Assembly: GCF_001514115.1 (NCBI RefSeq)
Contig: NZ_KQ948456.1
Coordinates: 279,018-343,017 of the forward strand
Direction of reading: 5' to 3'
DNA: 64,000 nucleotides
Source of the DNA: Streptomyces olivochromogenes
GTDB taxonomy: Bacteria > Actinomycetota > Actinomycetes > Streptomycetales > Streptomycetaceae
The position numbers and the translations under genes are program-made. Below are positions 39,710 to 48,859 of the stretch, piece after piece. Numbering within the stretch: the first letter of the stretch is position 1; each line of letters starts with the position of its first letter. A model generated the notes under the pieces. That model was not told the origin of the DNA and did no database searches. It was given only the letters and a program-made list of their open reading frames with translations.

Positions 39710-41663
39710 TCGCGGCGGGCGTCGGACCTGCGTTCTTGACCGTCAGCGGCAGCAGCTTCTTGCCCGTCGGGCCGATTTGGATGCTCGTATCCATCTGCGG
39801 GCAGACGCCGCAGTCGAAGCACGGGGTCCAGCGGCAGTCCTCGACCTCCGTCTCGTCGAGGGCGTCCTGCCAGTCCTCCCAGAGCCAGTCCTTGTCGAGG
39901 CCGGAGTCGAGGTGGTCCCAGGGAAGGACCTCCTCGTAGGTCTTCTCGCGGGTCGTGTACCAGTCGACGTCCAGGCCGAAGGCGGGGAGGGTCTTCTCGG
40001 CGCAGGCCATCCAGCGGTCGTACGAGAAGTGCTCGCGCCAGCCGTCGAAGCGGCCGCCGTCCTCGTAGACCGCGCGGATGACGGCCCCGATGCGGCGGTC
40101 ACCGCGGGAGAGCAGGCCCTCGACGATGCCGGGCTTGCCGTCGTGGTACCGGAAGCCGATGGAGCGGCCGTACTTCTTGTCGCCGCGGATCTTGTCGCGG
40201 AGCTTCTCCAGGCGGGCGTCCGTCTCCTCGGCGGAGAGCTGGGGCGCCCACTGGAAGGGGGTGTGCGGCTTGGGGACGAAGCCGCCGATCGACACCGTGC
40301 AGCGGATGTCGTTCTGGCCGGAGACCTTGCGGCCCTCGGCGATCACGTTCATCGCCATGTCGGCGATCTGCAGGACGTCCTCGTCGGTCTCCGTCGGCAG
40401 GCCGCACATGAAGTACAGCTTCACCTGCCGCCAGCCGTTGCCGTACGCCGTCGAGACGGTCCTGATCAGGTCCTCTTCCGAGACCATCTTGTTGATGACC
40501 TTGCGCATGCGTTCCGAGCCGCCCTCGGGCGCGAAGGTCAGGCCCGAGCGGCGGCCGTTCCTCGTCAGCTCGTTCGCCAGGTCGACGTTGAAGGCGTCCA
40601 CGCGAGTGGAGGGGAGGGAGAGGCCGATCTTGTCTTCCTCGTAACGGTCGGCCAGGCCCTTGGCGATGTCGCCGATCTCCGAGTGGTCGGCGGAGGAGAG
40701 GGACAGCAGGCCGACCTCCTCGAAGCCCGTCGCCTTCAGGCCCTTCTCCACCATCTCGCCGATGCCCGTGATCGAGCGCTCGCGCACCGGGCGGGTGATC
40801 ATGCCCGCCTGGCAGAAGCGGCAGCCGCGCGTACAGCCGCGGAAGATCTCCACCGACATCCGCTCGTGGACCGTCTCGGCCAGCGGGACCAGCGGCTGCT
40901 TGGGGTACGGCCACTCGTCGAGGTCCATGACCGTGTGCTTGGACACACGCCACGGGACACCCGACTTGTTGGGCACGACGCGGGCGATACGGCCGTCGGA
41001 GAGGTACTCGACGTCGTAGAACGCCGGGATGTAGACGTTGCCCGTCTTCGCCAGGCGGAAGAGGACCTCCTCGCGGCCGCCCGGGCGGCCCTCCGCCTTC
41101 CAGGCCCGGATGATCTCCGTCATGTCGAGCACGGCCTGCTCGCCGTCACCGATGATCGCCGCGTCGATGAAGTCGGCGATCGGCTCGGGGTTGAACGCCG
41201 CGTGGCCGCCCGCCAGGACGATCGGGTCGTCGAGGGTGCGGTCCTTGGACTCCAGCGGGATCCCGGCCAGGTCCAGCGCCGTCAGCATGTTCGTGTAGCC
41301 CAGCTCCGTGGAGAAGGACAGACCGAAGACGTCGAAGGCCTTCACCGGGCGGTGACTGTCCACCGTGAACTGGGGGACCTGGTGCTCTCGCATCAGTTCC
41401 TCGAGGTCCGGCCAGACGCTGTACGTGCGCTCGGCGAGGACGCCCTCGCGCTCGTTCAGCACCTCGTAAAGGATCATGACGCCCTGGTTGGGCAGCCCGA
41501 CCTCGTACGCGTCCGGGTACATCAGCGCCCAGCGGACGTCACAGGCGTCCCAGGCCTTGACCGTGGAGTTGAGCTCTCCGCCGACGTACTGGATCGGCTT
41601 CTGCACATGCGGGAGCAGAGCTTCGAGCTGTGGAAACACCGATACAGCGGCTTCGGCAGGCAT
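39693..41663 (-). CDS. B12-binding-type radical SAM protein (TIGR03960-like)
   Basis: The N-terminal cobalamin-binding-like region includes YPDAYEVGLPNQGVMILYEV. The radical-SAM core has RGCTRGCRFCQAGMITRPVR (CxxxCxxC) near residue 280. A C-terminal domain holds CFDCGVCPQM. The family is widespread and uncharacterised; it normally pairs with the TIGR03936-like protein, which here is at 25593-26411. ATG 41663 (MPAEAAVSVFPQ) is favoured, with AAGG upstream; ATG 41708 is possible. The 3' end is duplicated twice in the accessory interval. Confidence 0.9.
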   Translation of the reverse strand: MPAEAAVSVFPQLEALLPHVQKPIQYVGGELNSTVKAWDACDVRWALMYPDAYEVGLPNQGVMILYEVLNEREGVLAERTYSVWPDLEELMREHQVPQFTVDSHRPVKAFDVFGLSFSTELGYTNMLTALDLAGIPLESKDRTLDDPIVLAGGHAAFNPEPIADFIDAAIIGDGEQAVLDMTEIIRAWKAEGRPGGREEVLFRLAKTGNVYIPAFYDVEYLSDGRIARVVPNKSGVPWRVSKHTVMDLDEWPYPKQPLVPLAETVHERMSVEIFRGCTRGCRFCQAGMITRPVRERSITGIGEMVEKGLKATGFEEVGLLSLSSADHSEIGDIAKGLADRYEEDKIGLSLPSTRVDAFNVDLANELTRNGRRSGLTFAPEGGSERMRKVINKMVSEEDLIRTVSTAYGNGWRQVKLYFMCGLPTETDEDVLQIADMAMNVIAEGRKVSGQNDIRCTVSIGGFVPKPHTPFQWAPQLSAEETDARLEKLRDKIRGDKKYGRSIGFRYHDGKPGIVEGLLSRGDRRIGAVIRAVYEDGGRFDGWREHFSYDRWMACAEKTLPAFGLDVDWYTTREKTYEEVLPWDHLDSGLDKDWLWEDWQDALDETEVEDCRWTPCFDCGVCPQMDTSIQIGPTGKKLLPLTVKNAGPTPAASGHAH

Positions 41664-41744
41664 CTCGCGAACCTTCGTGAGCTGGGAGGAACTGACAGGG
41701 TTGACCATCCAGCCTAACGCGGCCGTGGCCGGCCCCCGTACGCC

Positions 41745-43391
41745 TCAGACGGCACCCTGGCCCTCGATCGCCTCCCACTCCCCCGGCAGCGCCGCCTCCA
41801 CCGCCGCCGCGCGCTGCTCCGCGCGGCCGTACAGCACCCCGTACGTGAACGCGTTCTCGCCCTCCTCGTGCGCCTCGGTCGCCAGCTCCCGCAGGGCCCC
41901 GCGGACCATCACGCTGTCCTGGTGGTCGCCCAGCAGCGTCTGCAGGGACTTCATCGACTTGACCAGGTCGGCGGCGGGTTCACCGAGGGCGGGGGTGGCC
42001 GCCTCGGCCGCGTAGCGCGTGCGCTTGGCCTTCTTGCGGGCGTCGTGCATCGCGAGGTCGCGCTCGGAGCCGGGCGGCAGTTCCAGGGCCTCGCCGACCA
42101 GGTCGGCGACCTTCTCGAAGTCCTTCCGTACGGCCTTGGCGATCACCTTCTCGGGCTTCTTCGAGGCCGCCTCCCGCAGGGGCGGTCCTGCCACCAGGGT
42201 GTCCAGCGTCGTCAGCAGGTCCAGATAGCGCTTGCCGTCCAGTACGGCGATCAGGCGCTGCCGGGAGCCGGAGCGGCGGGCCCCCGACCAGGTGCTCAGA
42301 CGGGCCTGTACGGGGCCCGTGACGAGGTCGGACGGGAGGTCGTCGAGCGCCGCCGTCAGGTGCTCGGTGAGGACCTCCTGGTCGCGGTCGACGCCCAGCT
42401 CGGCGGCGAGCCACTTCAGCTCGACGCCGATCGGGTCGGTGACGGTGCGGTCGAGGATCTTGCCGTACGAGCGGAAGGTGCTGCGGAGGCGGCGGGTGGC
42501 GACGCGCATACGGTGCACGGAGTCGGGCACGTCGCGGCGGACGGCGGGGTCCAGCTCGACGATCGCGTCGCGCTGGTCGCGGACGTAGGTGAGGATGTGG
42601 GCGCCGGCGGTGTGCGGGGGCGAATCGGGGGGTTCGGGCTTAGCGGCCGTCGCCGTTGCTTTCGACGCGGCAGCGACCTTGTCGGCCTTCCCCGCCTTGC
42701 CTGCCTTGTCGGTCGTCCCCGCCTTGTCGGTCGTCCCCGCCTTGCCTGCCTTCTCCGGCTTGCCTGCCTTCTCCGGCTTACGGGGGGCCGTGTCTTCGAG
42801 TGCCTTGGCCAGTTTGGACGCGGAGGCGGAGCGTTTGATGCCCGCCTTGCGGAGCTTCTTCTCGACCTTGTCGAGGAAGGCCGGATCGCCGTCGTCGGCG
42901 AGTTCCACCTCGATCTCGGTCCATTCCGCGCTGCCCGCGCCGCCGCTGAGGCGCTCCGCGCGGACGCGGTCGACGCTGACCTCGGCGAGGAGGTTGCCGG
43001 AGGCGTCGACGAGGTGGCGGATGTCGCGGGCCGACAGAAGACGTACGACGGGGACCAGTTCGGCCTCGCGGATGCGGGAGCGGACGAGGGCGGTCAGGTC
43101 TTCGGGGACGGTGTCGGAGAGCGGGGCGCGGATTTCGTCGCGGACGCCCTCAGAGACGGGGAGTTTGAGGTGCCAGCCCGCGTCGTCGCCGCCGGTGCGG
43201 CGGCGGAGGGTGAGGGAGGCGGTGGCGAGCCGCTGGTCGGCCGTGTCGTAGTAGGTGGCGTCCAGTTCGGCCACGCCCTTGTCGATGACGCCCGAGACTC
43301 CTGGGACGTCGGTCAGGTCCGGGAGTGGCGCGTCGCCGCCGGCCGGGGGACCCTCGTACTTTCGCTCGATTTCGCGCTTGGTGTCCGCCAT
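41745..43391 (-). CDS. CYTH-CHAD domain protein
   Basis: The protein has 548 aa. The N-terminal CYTH triphosphate tunnel domain carries the REIERKYEG signature and ATYYDTADQRLATASLTLRR. A Lys/Ala/Gly-rich linker with GTTDKAGTTDKAGKAGKADK is followed by a CHAD domain (DSVHRMRVATRRLRSTFRSY; MHDARKKAKRTRYAAEAATP). CHAD domains bind polyphosphate and CYTH domains hydrolyse triphosphates, so a polyphosphate link is likely. ATG 43391. Confidence 0.92.
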   Translation of the reverse strand: MADTKREIERKYEGPPAGGDAPLPDLTDVPGVSGVIDKGVAELDATYYDTADQRLATASLTLRRRTGGDDAGWHLKLPVSEGVRDEIRAPLSDTVPEDLTALVRSRIREAELVPVVRLLSARDIRHLVDASGNLLAEVSVDRVRAERLSGGAGSAEWTEIEVELADDGDPAFLDKVEKKLRKAGIKRSASASKLAKALEDTAPRKPEKAGKPEKAGKAGTTDKAGTTDKAGKAGKADKVAAASKATATAAKPEPPDSPPHTAGAHILTYVRDQRDAIVELDPAVRRDVPDSVHRMRVATRRLRSTFRSYGKILDRTVTDPIGVELKWLAAELGVDRDQEVLTEHLTAALDDLPSDLVTGPVQARLSTWSGARRSGSRQRLIAVLDGKRYLDLLTTLDTLVAGPPLREAASKKPEKVIAKAVRKDFEKVADLVGEALELPPGSERDLAMHDARKKAKRTRYAAEAATPALGEPAADLVKSMKSLQTLLGDHQDSVMVRGALRELATEAHEEGENAFTYGVLYGRAEQRAAAVEAALPGEWEAIEGQGAV

Positions 43392-43479
43392 GAACTGAAT
43401 CTAGTGGCTGTGGCGCCGGGATGGCAGTAGCAGCCCCTTCCAGGACCTCCGGGAACGACCGGATCTCGCCCCCGCCGCC

Positions 43480-43960
43480 CCTACCCGTCCCATCCCCAGG
43501 GGCTCCGCCCCTTCAACCCCAACGGGGGCTCCGCCCCCGAACCCCCCTGCGGGGCTCCGCCCCTGCACCCCATCGGGGGCCACCGCCCCCTGCACCCCCG
43601 CAGGGCTCCGCCCTTGCACCCCCACCGGGAGCCGCTGTCCTCTTCAACCCCACCTGGGGCTCCGCCCCCGAACCCCCGCGGGGCTGCCGCCCCTGCACCC
43701 CGCCATGGGCTGCGCCCCCTGGACCCCACAGGTCTCCGCCCCTGCACCCCATCGGGGGCTGCTGCCCCCTGAATTCCCGCAGGGCTCTGCCCTCGCGCCC
43801 CACCGGGGGTTGCCGCCCCGCAGGGCTCTGCCCCTGCACTCCATCGGGGCCGCTGCCCCCTGCACCCCCACAGGGCTCCGCCCTTGGACCCCCGGCGGGA
43901 CTGCGGCCCCGCCCCCGCCCGGGCTGCGCCCCAGACCCCTGCCCGGGCGGGTGGTATGGG
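43480..43960. repeat. GC-rich degenerate repeat field (ggggctccgcccc type)
   Basis: About a dozen degenerate units of roughly 30 bases alternate ggggctccgccccc and tgcaccccatcgggg blocks. Nearly every block is self-complementary. All six frames are open but low-complexity, so I do not call genes here. Confidence 0.8.
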
Positions 43961-44002
43961 CGGGGCGGGGCGGAGTGGGTATGGCACGGCCTGAACGGCC
44001 CC

Positions 44003-44196
44003 GTCCTCAAACGCCGGACGGGCTGAAAGATGCGCACCGGGGTGAGCGAGCAGGACGTGGGGGGCACGCCCTTGCGGGTGGGGAGACGGCCGCCTAGTCC
44101 TCAAGCACCGGAGGCGCTGAAGGATGCGGGCCGGGGTGAGTGGCGTGGTCGGCTCGGCCTCGTCCTCAAGCGCCGGACGCGCGAGGTGCGCTGAGG
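44003..44196. repeat. Three spaced copies of a Streptomyces interspersed element
   Basis: cctcaaacgccggacgggct (44005-44024) and degenerate copies from 44099 and 44164 lie 65-95 bases apart. The sequence is a familiar intergenic repeat of Streptomyces. Confidence 0.65.
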
Positions 44197-44247
44197 GCGG
44201 GGCTGGATCGGGCTCACACCACGAACACCGGACGCCCAAGGCCTTTA

Positions 44248-44540
44248 GGGGCGCGAGGAACTGCGCGACCAGCCCCCACCCGGCCGCACCCGAACAACCA
44301 ACCGGGGCCAGGGGCGAAGCCCCGGCTCAGGGGCCGACCAACCGCCCGACCAACCCCCACCCACCCCACACCCGAACAACCAACCAGGGCCGGGGGCAAA
44401 GCCCCGGCTCAGGGGCGCGAGGAACTGCGCGGCCGGCCCCCACTCACCCCACACCCGAAGAACCAACCAGGGCCGGGGGCGAAGCCCCGGCTCAGGGGCA
44501 CGAGGAACTGGGCGGCCGGCCCCCACCGGACCGCACCCGA
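44248..44540. repeat. Tandem 83-bp repeat, three and a half copies
   Basis: The ccccggctcagggg block recurs at about 44319, 44402 and 44485. Each unit holds a gcgaggaactgcgcg half of the dispersed palindrome, a cccgaacaaccaacc block and a ggggcgaagcccc mini-hairpin. It lies immediately downstream of rodA. Confidence 0.85.
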
Positions 44541-44573
44541 AAACGCACCCCCTCCCGCCCAACCGCCGGAGGC

Positions 44574-45770
44574 CTACGCCGACATGGGGCGCTGGACTCT
44601 GATCGACTGCAACAACCCCACCGCCACCCACACCGCGAACATCGACGAACCGCCGTAGGAGACGAAGGGCAGGGGTAGGCCCGCGACCGGCATGATGCCC
44701 AGGGTCATGCCGATGTTCTCGAAGGCCTGGAAGGCGAACCAGGCGATGATGCCGGCGGCGACGATCGTGCCGTACAGCTCGGTGGTCTCGCGGGCGATGC
44801 GGCAGGCCCGCCACAGGACGACGCCCAGCAGGAGCAGGATCAGGCCGGCGCCCACGAAGCCCAGTTCCTCACCCGCGACCGTGAAGACGAAGTCCGTCTG
44901 TTGTTCCGGGACGAACTGGCCCGTGGTCTGGGAGCCGTGGCCCAGGCCCGTGCCGAAGAGGCCGCCGGAGCCGATGGCGATACGGGCCTGGTTGGTGTTG
45001 TAGCCGACGCCTGCCGGGTCGAGGTCGGGGTTGGCGAAGGCGGCGAAGCGGTTGATCTGGTACTCGTCGAGGATCTTGAGCTGCCAGATCGCCACCGCGC
45101 CCAGCGCACCGGCACCGAGCAGACCGAACACCCAGCGGTTGGAGGCGCCGGAGGCGAGCAGCACGCCGAGCACGATGATGACCGCGACCATGATCGTGCC
45201 CAGGTCGGGCATGAGCATCACGATCATCATCGGGACGGCCGCGAGGCCCAGCGCCTGCAGCACCGTGCGGTGGTCGGGGTACTGCTTGTCGCCCGCGTCC
45301 ACCCGGGTGGCGAGCAGCATCGCCATGCCCAGGATGATCGTGATCTTGGTGAACTCGGCGGGCTGGAGCGACAGTCCGCCCGCGACGAGCCAGTTGCGCT
45401 GGCCGTTGATCGTCGCGCCGAGCGGGGTCAGCACCAGCAGGATCATGAAGACCGAGAGGCCGTAGAGGATCGGGACCGCCGTGCGCAGGGTGCGGTGGCC
45501 CAGCCAGATCGTGCCGACCATCAGGCCGAAGCCGATGCCGGTGTTCATGAGGTGGCGGATGAGGAAGTAGTACGGGTCGCCCTGGTTGATCTCGGTGCGG
45601 TTGCGGGTCGCCGAGTAGACGAGGGCCGAGCCGATCAGCGAGAGCGCGAGGGCCGAGAGCAGTATCGGCCAGTCGAGGCGGCGGGCCAGGGAGTCACGGG
45701 CGAGGAGCCGTGACATCCCGCCGCGGGCGGGGCCGTAGCCGGAGACGGAGAAGTTGTTCGCTCCGGTCAT
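44574..45770 (-). CDS. rodA: RodA/FtsW-family peptidoglycan glycosyltransferase (Sfr)
   Basis: A SEDS membrane enzyme that polymerises lipid II with its cognate PBP2. About ten helices are visible. Family landmarks include GAIINGQRNW-like GATINGQRNWLVAGGLSLQP, EFTKI, the periplasmic loop GLFGTGLGHGSQTTGQFVPE, QTDFVFTVAGEELGFVG and the end segment PLPFVSYGGSSM. The ATG overlaps the pbp2 stop (ATGA), so the pair is translationally coupled. In S. coelicolor the orthologue acts in spore-wall synthesis. Confidence 0.95.
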   Translation of the reverse strand: MTGANNFSVSGYGPARGGMSRLLARDSLARRLDWPILLSALALSLIGSALVYSATRNRTEINQGDPYYFLIRHLMNTGIGFGLMVGTIWLGHRTLRTAVPILYGLSVFMILLVLTPLGATINGQRNWLVAGGLSLQPAEFTKITIILGMAMLLATRVDAGDKQYPDHRTVLQALGLAAVPMMIVMLMPDLGTIMVAVIIVLGVLLASGASNRWVFGLLGAGALGAVAIWQLKILDEYQINRFAAFANPDLDPAGVGYNTNQARIAIGSGGLFGTGLGHGSQTTGQFVPEQQTDFVFTVAGEELGFVGAGLILLLLGVVLWRACRIARETTELYGTIVAAGIIAWFAFQAFENIGMTLGIMPVAGLPLPFVSYGGSSMFAVWVAVGLLQSIRVQRPMSA

Positions 45771-48028
45771 GTCAGGATCCTCGTCCCCCGCCGCTTCTTC
45801 GGACGGTCCGTACGCCTTCGGGTGTTGCGGTTACTGGCCGTCGGGGACGGCGTGGTGCCCGCGGGCAGTTGCTGGTCGGTGGCCCCGGGCGAGGGCGACT
45901 CGCTGGCCTGGAGGTCCTTGACCGGGTCCTTGGCGATCTCCGGGGTGTCGATCGAACCGTCCGTCTGGATCTTCGGGAGACCCTTCTGGGGGGTGGGCAG
46001 GAGGGCCTTCGACTTGTCGATGGAACCGTCGGCCTGGACGCCGTACAGCGCGTTGTAGATGTTGCGCACGGCCTCACCGGAGGCGCCGGAACCCGTACCG
46101 GCCTGGGCGATGGTCATGACGACCGTGTAGTCCTTGGTGTACGTGGCGAACCAGGACGTGGTCTGCTTGCCGTAGACCTCGGCGGTACCGGTCTTGGCGT
46201 GCAGCGTGATCTTGTCCTGCGGCCAGCCGCCGAACTTCCAGGCGGCGGTACCGCGGGTGACGACGCCTTCGAGGGCCGAGTTCATGCCCTTGAGCGTGTC
46301 CTTGCTGATCGGCAGCTTGCCCTTGACCTTGGGCTTGATCTCCTGGACGGTCTTGCCGTCGGCGCTGACGATCGCCTTGCCGATGGTCGGCGTGTGGATG
46401 GTGCCGCCGTTGGCGATGGCCCCGTAGATCATGGCCTCCTGAATCGGGGTGACGAGGGTGTCGCCCTGACCGATGGAGTAGTTGATCTCGTCACCCTCGC
46501 GCATCTTGTTGCCCTCGAGGCAGTTCTCGTACGCGATCTTCTGGACGTAGTCGCCGTCCTTCTTGCCGGTCTTGCACCAGACGTCCTTGTTGGCCTTCCA
46601 GTAGCTCTGCTTCCACTGGCGGTCCGGGACGCGGCCGGTGACCTCGTTGGGCAGGTCGACGCCGGTCTCCTTGCCGAGGCCGAACTGGTGGGCGGCCTTG
46701 AAGAAGTAGTCCTTCGGCTCCCCCTTCTTGGGGTTGATGCCGCCGTCCTTCTTCCACTCGTTGTCCGCGAGGCCGTAGAAGACGGTGTCGCAGGAGACCT
46801 CGAGGGCCCGGCCGAGTGAGATGGGGCCGAAGTTCTCGCCCTCGAAGTTCTTGAAGACCTGACCGCCGACGGAGTACGAGCTGGTGCAGGGGTAGCCGCC
46901 GTCCCACTCGTAGCCGGCCTCGACCGCGGCGGCCGTGGAGACCACCTTGAAGGTCGAACCGGGCGCGGACTGACCCTGTATGGCCCTGTTCAGCAGCGGG
47001 TAGTCGGAGTTCTTTCCGGTGAGGGCCTTGTAGTCCTTGGCGGAGATGCCGCCGACCCAGGCGTTCGGGTCGTACGTCGGGGCGGACGCCATGGAGACGA
47101 TCCGGCCGGTCTTGGCCTCCATCACCACGACGGCGCCCGAGTCGGCCTTGTAGTTCTCGCCGGTGATCTTGTCGAACTGCTGGCGGGCGGTCTTCATCGC
47201 CGTGTCCAGCTCGTACTCGGCGACCCGCTGGACGCGCGAGTCGATGCTGGTGACGAGGTTGGAGCCGGACTGGGCCGCGTCGCTCTTGGCCTTGCCGATC
47301 ACGCGGCCGAGGTTGTCGACCTCGTAACGGGTGACGCCGGCCTTGCCGCGCAGCTCCTTGTCGTACTGGCGCTCGAGGCCGGAGCGGCCGACCTGGTCGG
47401 AGCGGAGGTAGGGCGAACTGCTGTCCTTGGCCTGGGTGATCTCGGCGTCCGTGACGGGCGAGAGATAGCCGAGGACCTGAGCGGTGTTGGCCTTGCCGGG
47501 GGCGGCGTAGCGGCGTACGGCCTCGGGCTCGGCGCTGATGCCGGGGAAGTCCTCGGAGCGCTCACGGATCTGCAGGGCCTGCTTGGCGGTGGCCTCGTCG
47601 GTGATGGGGATGGGCTGGTACGGGGAGCCGTTCCAGCAGGGCTGCGGCGTCTTCGCGTCACACAGCCGGACCTTCTGGATGACGTCCTCGGGCTTCATGT
47701 CCAGCACGTCGGCCAGCTTCGTGAGGACCGCCTTGCCGTCGTCCTTCATCTTCAGCAGGTCGGTGCGCGAGGCGGAGACCACGAGCCGGGTCTCGTTGTC
47801 GGCGATCGGCACCCCGCGCGCGTCGAGGATCGAGCCGCGTACGGCGGGCTGGACGACCTGCTGGACGTGGTTGCCGGAGGCTTCCTTGGCGTACTCCTGG
47901 CCGTTGCGGATCTGGAGGTACCAGAGGCGGCCGCCGAGGGTGCCGAGGAGGGAGAGGACGAGGATCTGGATGACGACGAGTCGGATCTGAACCCGTGGGG
48001 TCCTGCCGGTCTCGGGAATGTTGGTCAC
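45767..48028 (-). CDS. mrdA: Penicillin-binding protein 2
   Basis: The transpeptidase partner of RodA. One N-terminal TM helix (IQILVLSLLGTLGGRLWYL) and a dimerisation domain with VRGSILDARGVPIADN precede the transpeptidase domain. Its motifs are SAPGSTFKVV (SxxK), SCDTVFYG at the SxN site (Asp in place of Asn) and HAKTGTAEV (KTG). A 100-residue Pro/Ser/Thr tail ends in a basic patch. GTG 48028 follows GGAGG. Confidence 0.95.
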   Translation of the reverse strand: MTNIPETGRTPRVQIRLVVIQILVLSLLGTLGGRLWYLQIRNGQEYAKEASGNHVQQVVQPAVRGSILDARGVPIADNETRLVVSASRTDLLKMKDDGKAVLTKLADVLDMKPEDVIQKVRLCDAKTPQPCWNGSPYQPIPITDEATAKQALQIRERSEDFPGISAEPEAVRRYAAPGKANTAQVLGYLSPVTDAEITQAKDSSSPYLRSDQVGRSGLERQYDKELRGKAGVTRYEVDNLGRVIGKAKSDAAQSGSNLVTSIDSRVQRVAEYELDTAMKTARQQFDKITGENYKADSGAVVVMEAKTGRIVSMASAPTYDPNAWVGGISAKDYKALTGKNSDYPLLNRAIQGQSAPGSTFKVVSTAAAVEAGYEWDGGYPCTSSYSVGGQVFKNFEGENFGPISLGRALEVSCDTVFYGLADNEWKKDGGINPKKGEPKDYFFKAAHQFGLGKETGVDLPNEVTGRVPDRQWKQSYWKANKDVWCKTGKKDGDYVQKIAYENCLEGNKMREGDEINYSIGQGDTLVTPIQEAMIYGAIANGGTIHTPTIGKAIVSADGKTVQEIKPKVKGKLPISKDTLKGMNSALEGVVTRGTAAWKFGGWPQDKITLHAKTGTAEVYGKQTTSWFATYTKDYTVVMTIAQAGTGSGASGEAVRNIYNALYGVQADGSIDKSKALLPTPQKGLPKIQTDGSIDTPEIAKDPVKDLQASESPSPGATDQQLPAGTTPSPTASNRNTRRRTDRPKKRRGTRILT

Positions 48029-48180
48029 TGGTGCTGCCTCCCCCTCTCAGAGTGGGTACGGGAGATGGGCGCGCGAGCCGTGTGCGTACGGGGCGCCACA
48101 TGCGTACGAGTCATACAAGTCATACGAGTACACGGCGAACCTGGGGGCCTTGACCCCGGGGTCGGTCAACTGACGTGCGC

Positions 48181-48846
48181 TCACAGACGCTTGACCCCCT
48201 TGATGCGCCCCGCGCGGGCGACGCGCGCCCGGGCGGCCTTGACCCGGTGGCCGCGCTGGCTGCCGATACGCAGGCCGGTGCCGGAGGCCAGCCAGCCCGA
48301 GGAGACGTCGGCGGCCTTGGCGCTGTTGGAATCGCCGAGCAGATTGTTCTCGGAGCGCCGGGCCAGGGCCATCAGCCCCGGGACCACGAACGGCGCGAGC
48401 AGCAGGTCGTACAGGGCGGCCGTGAACAGCAGGCTGCCCAGGCCCACATGGCGGGCGGCGGTGTCACCGACGAGGGCGCCGACACCGGCGTACAGCAGGG
48501 TGGAGCCGACGGCGGCGGCGACGACCACGGCCATCGGACCGGTCGCCGACTTGAGCTGACCGTTGTCCGGCTTCGCCAGCCCCGCGAGATAGCCGATGAC
48601 GCACAGCACGAGGGCGTAGCGCCCGGCGGCGTGGTCGGCGGGCGGGGCGAGGTCGGCGAGCAGGCCGGCGGCGAAGCCGATGAGGGCGCCGCCGACGTGG
48701 CCGTAGACCATGGCGAGGGCAAGCACGGTGAGCAGGACGAGGTCCGGGACGGCTCCCGGAAGGTGCAGACGGGCGAGGACGCTCACCTGGATCACCAGGG
48801 CGACCACCACCAGGGTGGCGGAGAGCAGCATCCGATTGAAACGCAT
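48181..48846 (-). CDS. mreD: Rod-shape-determining membrane protein MreD
   Basis: 221 aa with five or six hydrophobic helices (LLSATLVVVALVIQVSVLAR; VLLTVLALAMVYGHVGGALI). A basic C-terminal tail of about 50 residues, RVKAARARVARAGRIKGVKR, is longer than in rods. MreD links MreC and the RodA-PBP2 pair. It lies 13 bases after mreC. A 150-base gap with a catacRagt direct repeat separates it from pbp2. Confidence 0.92.
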   Translation of the reverse strand: MRFNRMLLSATLVVVALVIQVSVLARLHLPGAVPDLVLLTVLALAMVYGHVGGALIGFAAGLLADLAPPADHAAGRYALVLCVIGYLAGLAKPDNGQLKSATGPMAVVVAAAVGSTLLYAGVGALVGDTAARHVGLGSLLFTAALYDLLLAPFVVPGLMALARRSENNLLGDSNSAKAADVSSGWLASGTGLRIGSQRGHRVKAARARVARAGRIKGVKRL

Positions 48847-48859
48847 GGGGATTCAGCTC

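Noticed and set aside
43421..44097. Several Pro/Ala-rich frames in the repeat field
   Set aside because: They translate the GC hairpin repeats and have no codon structure.
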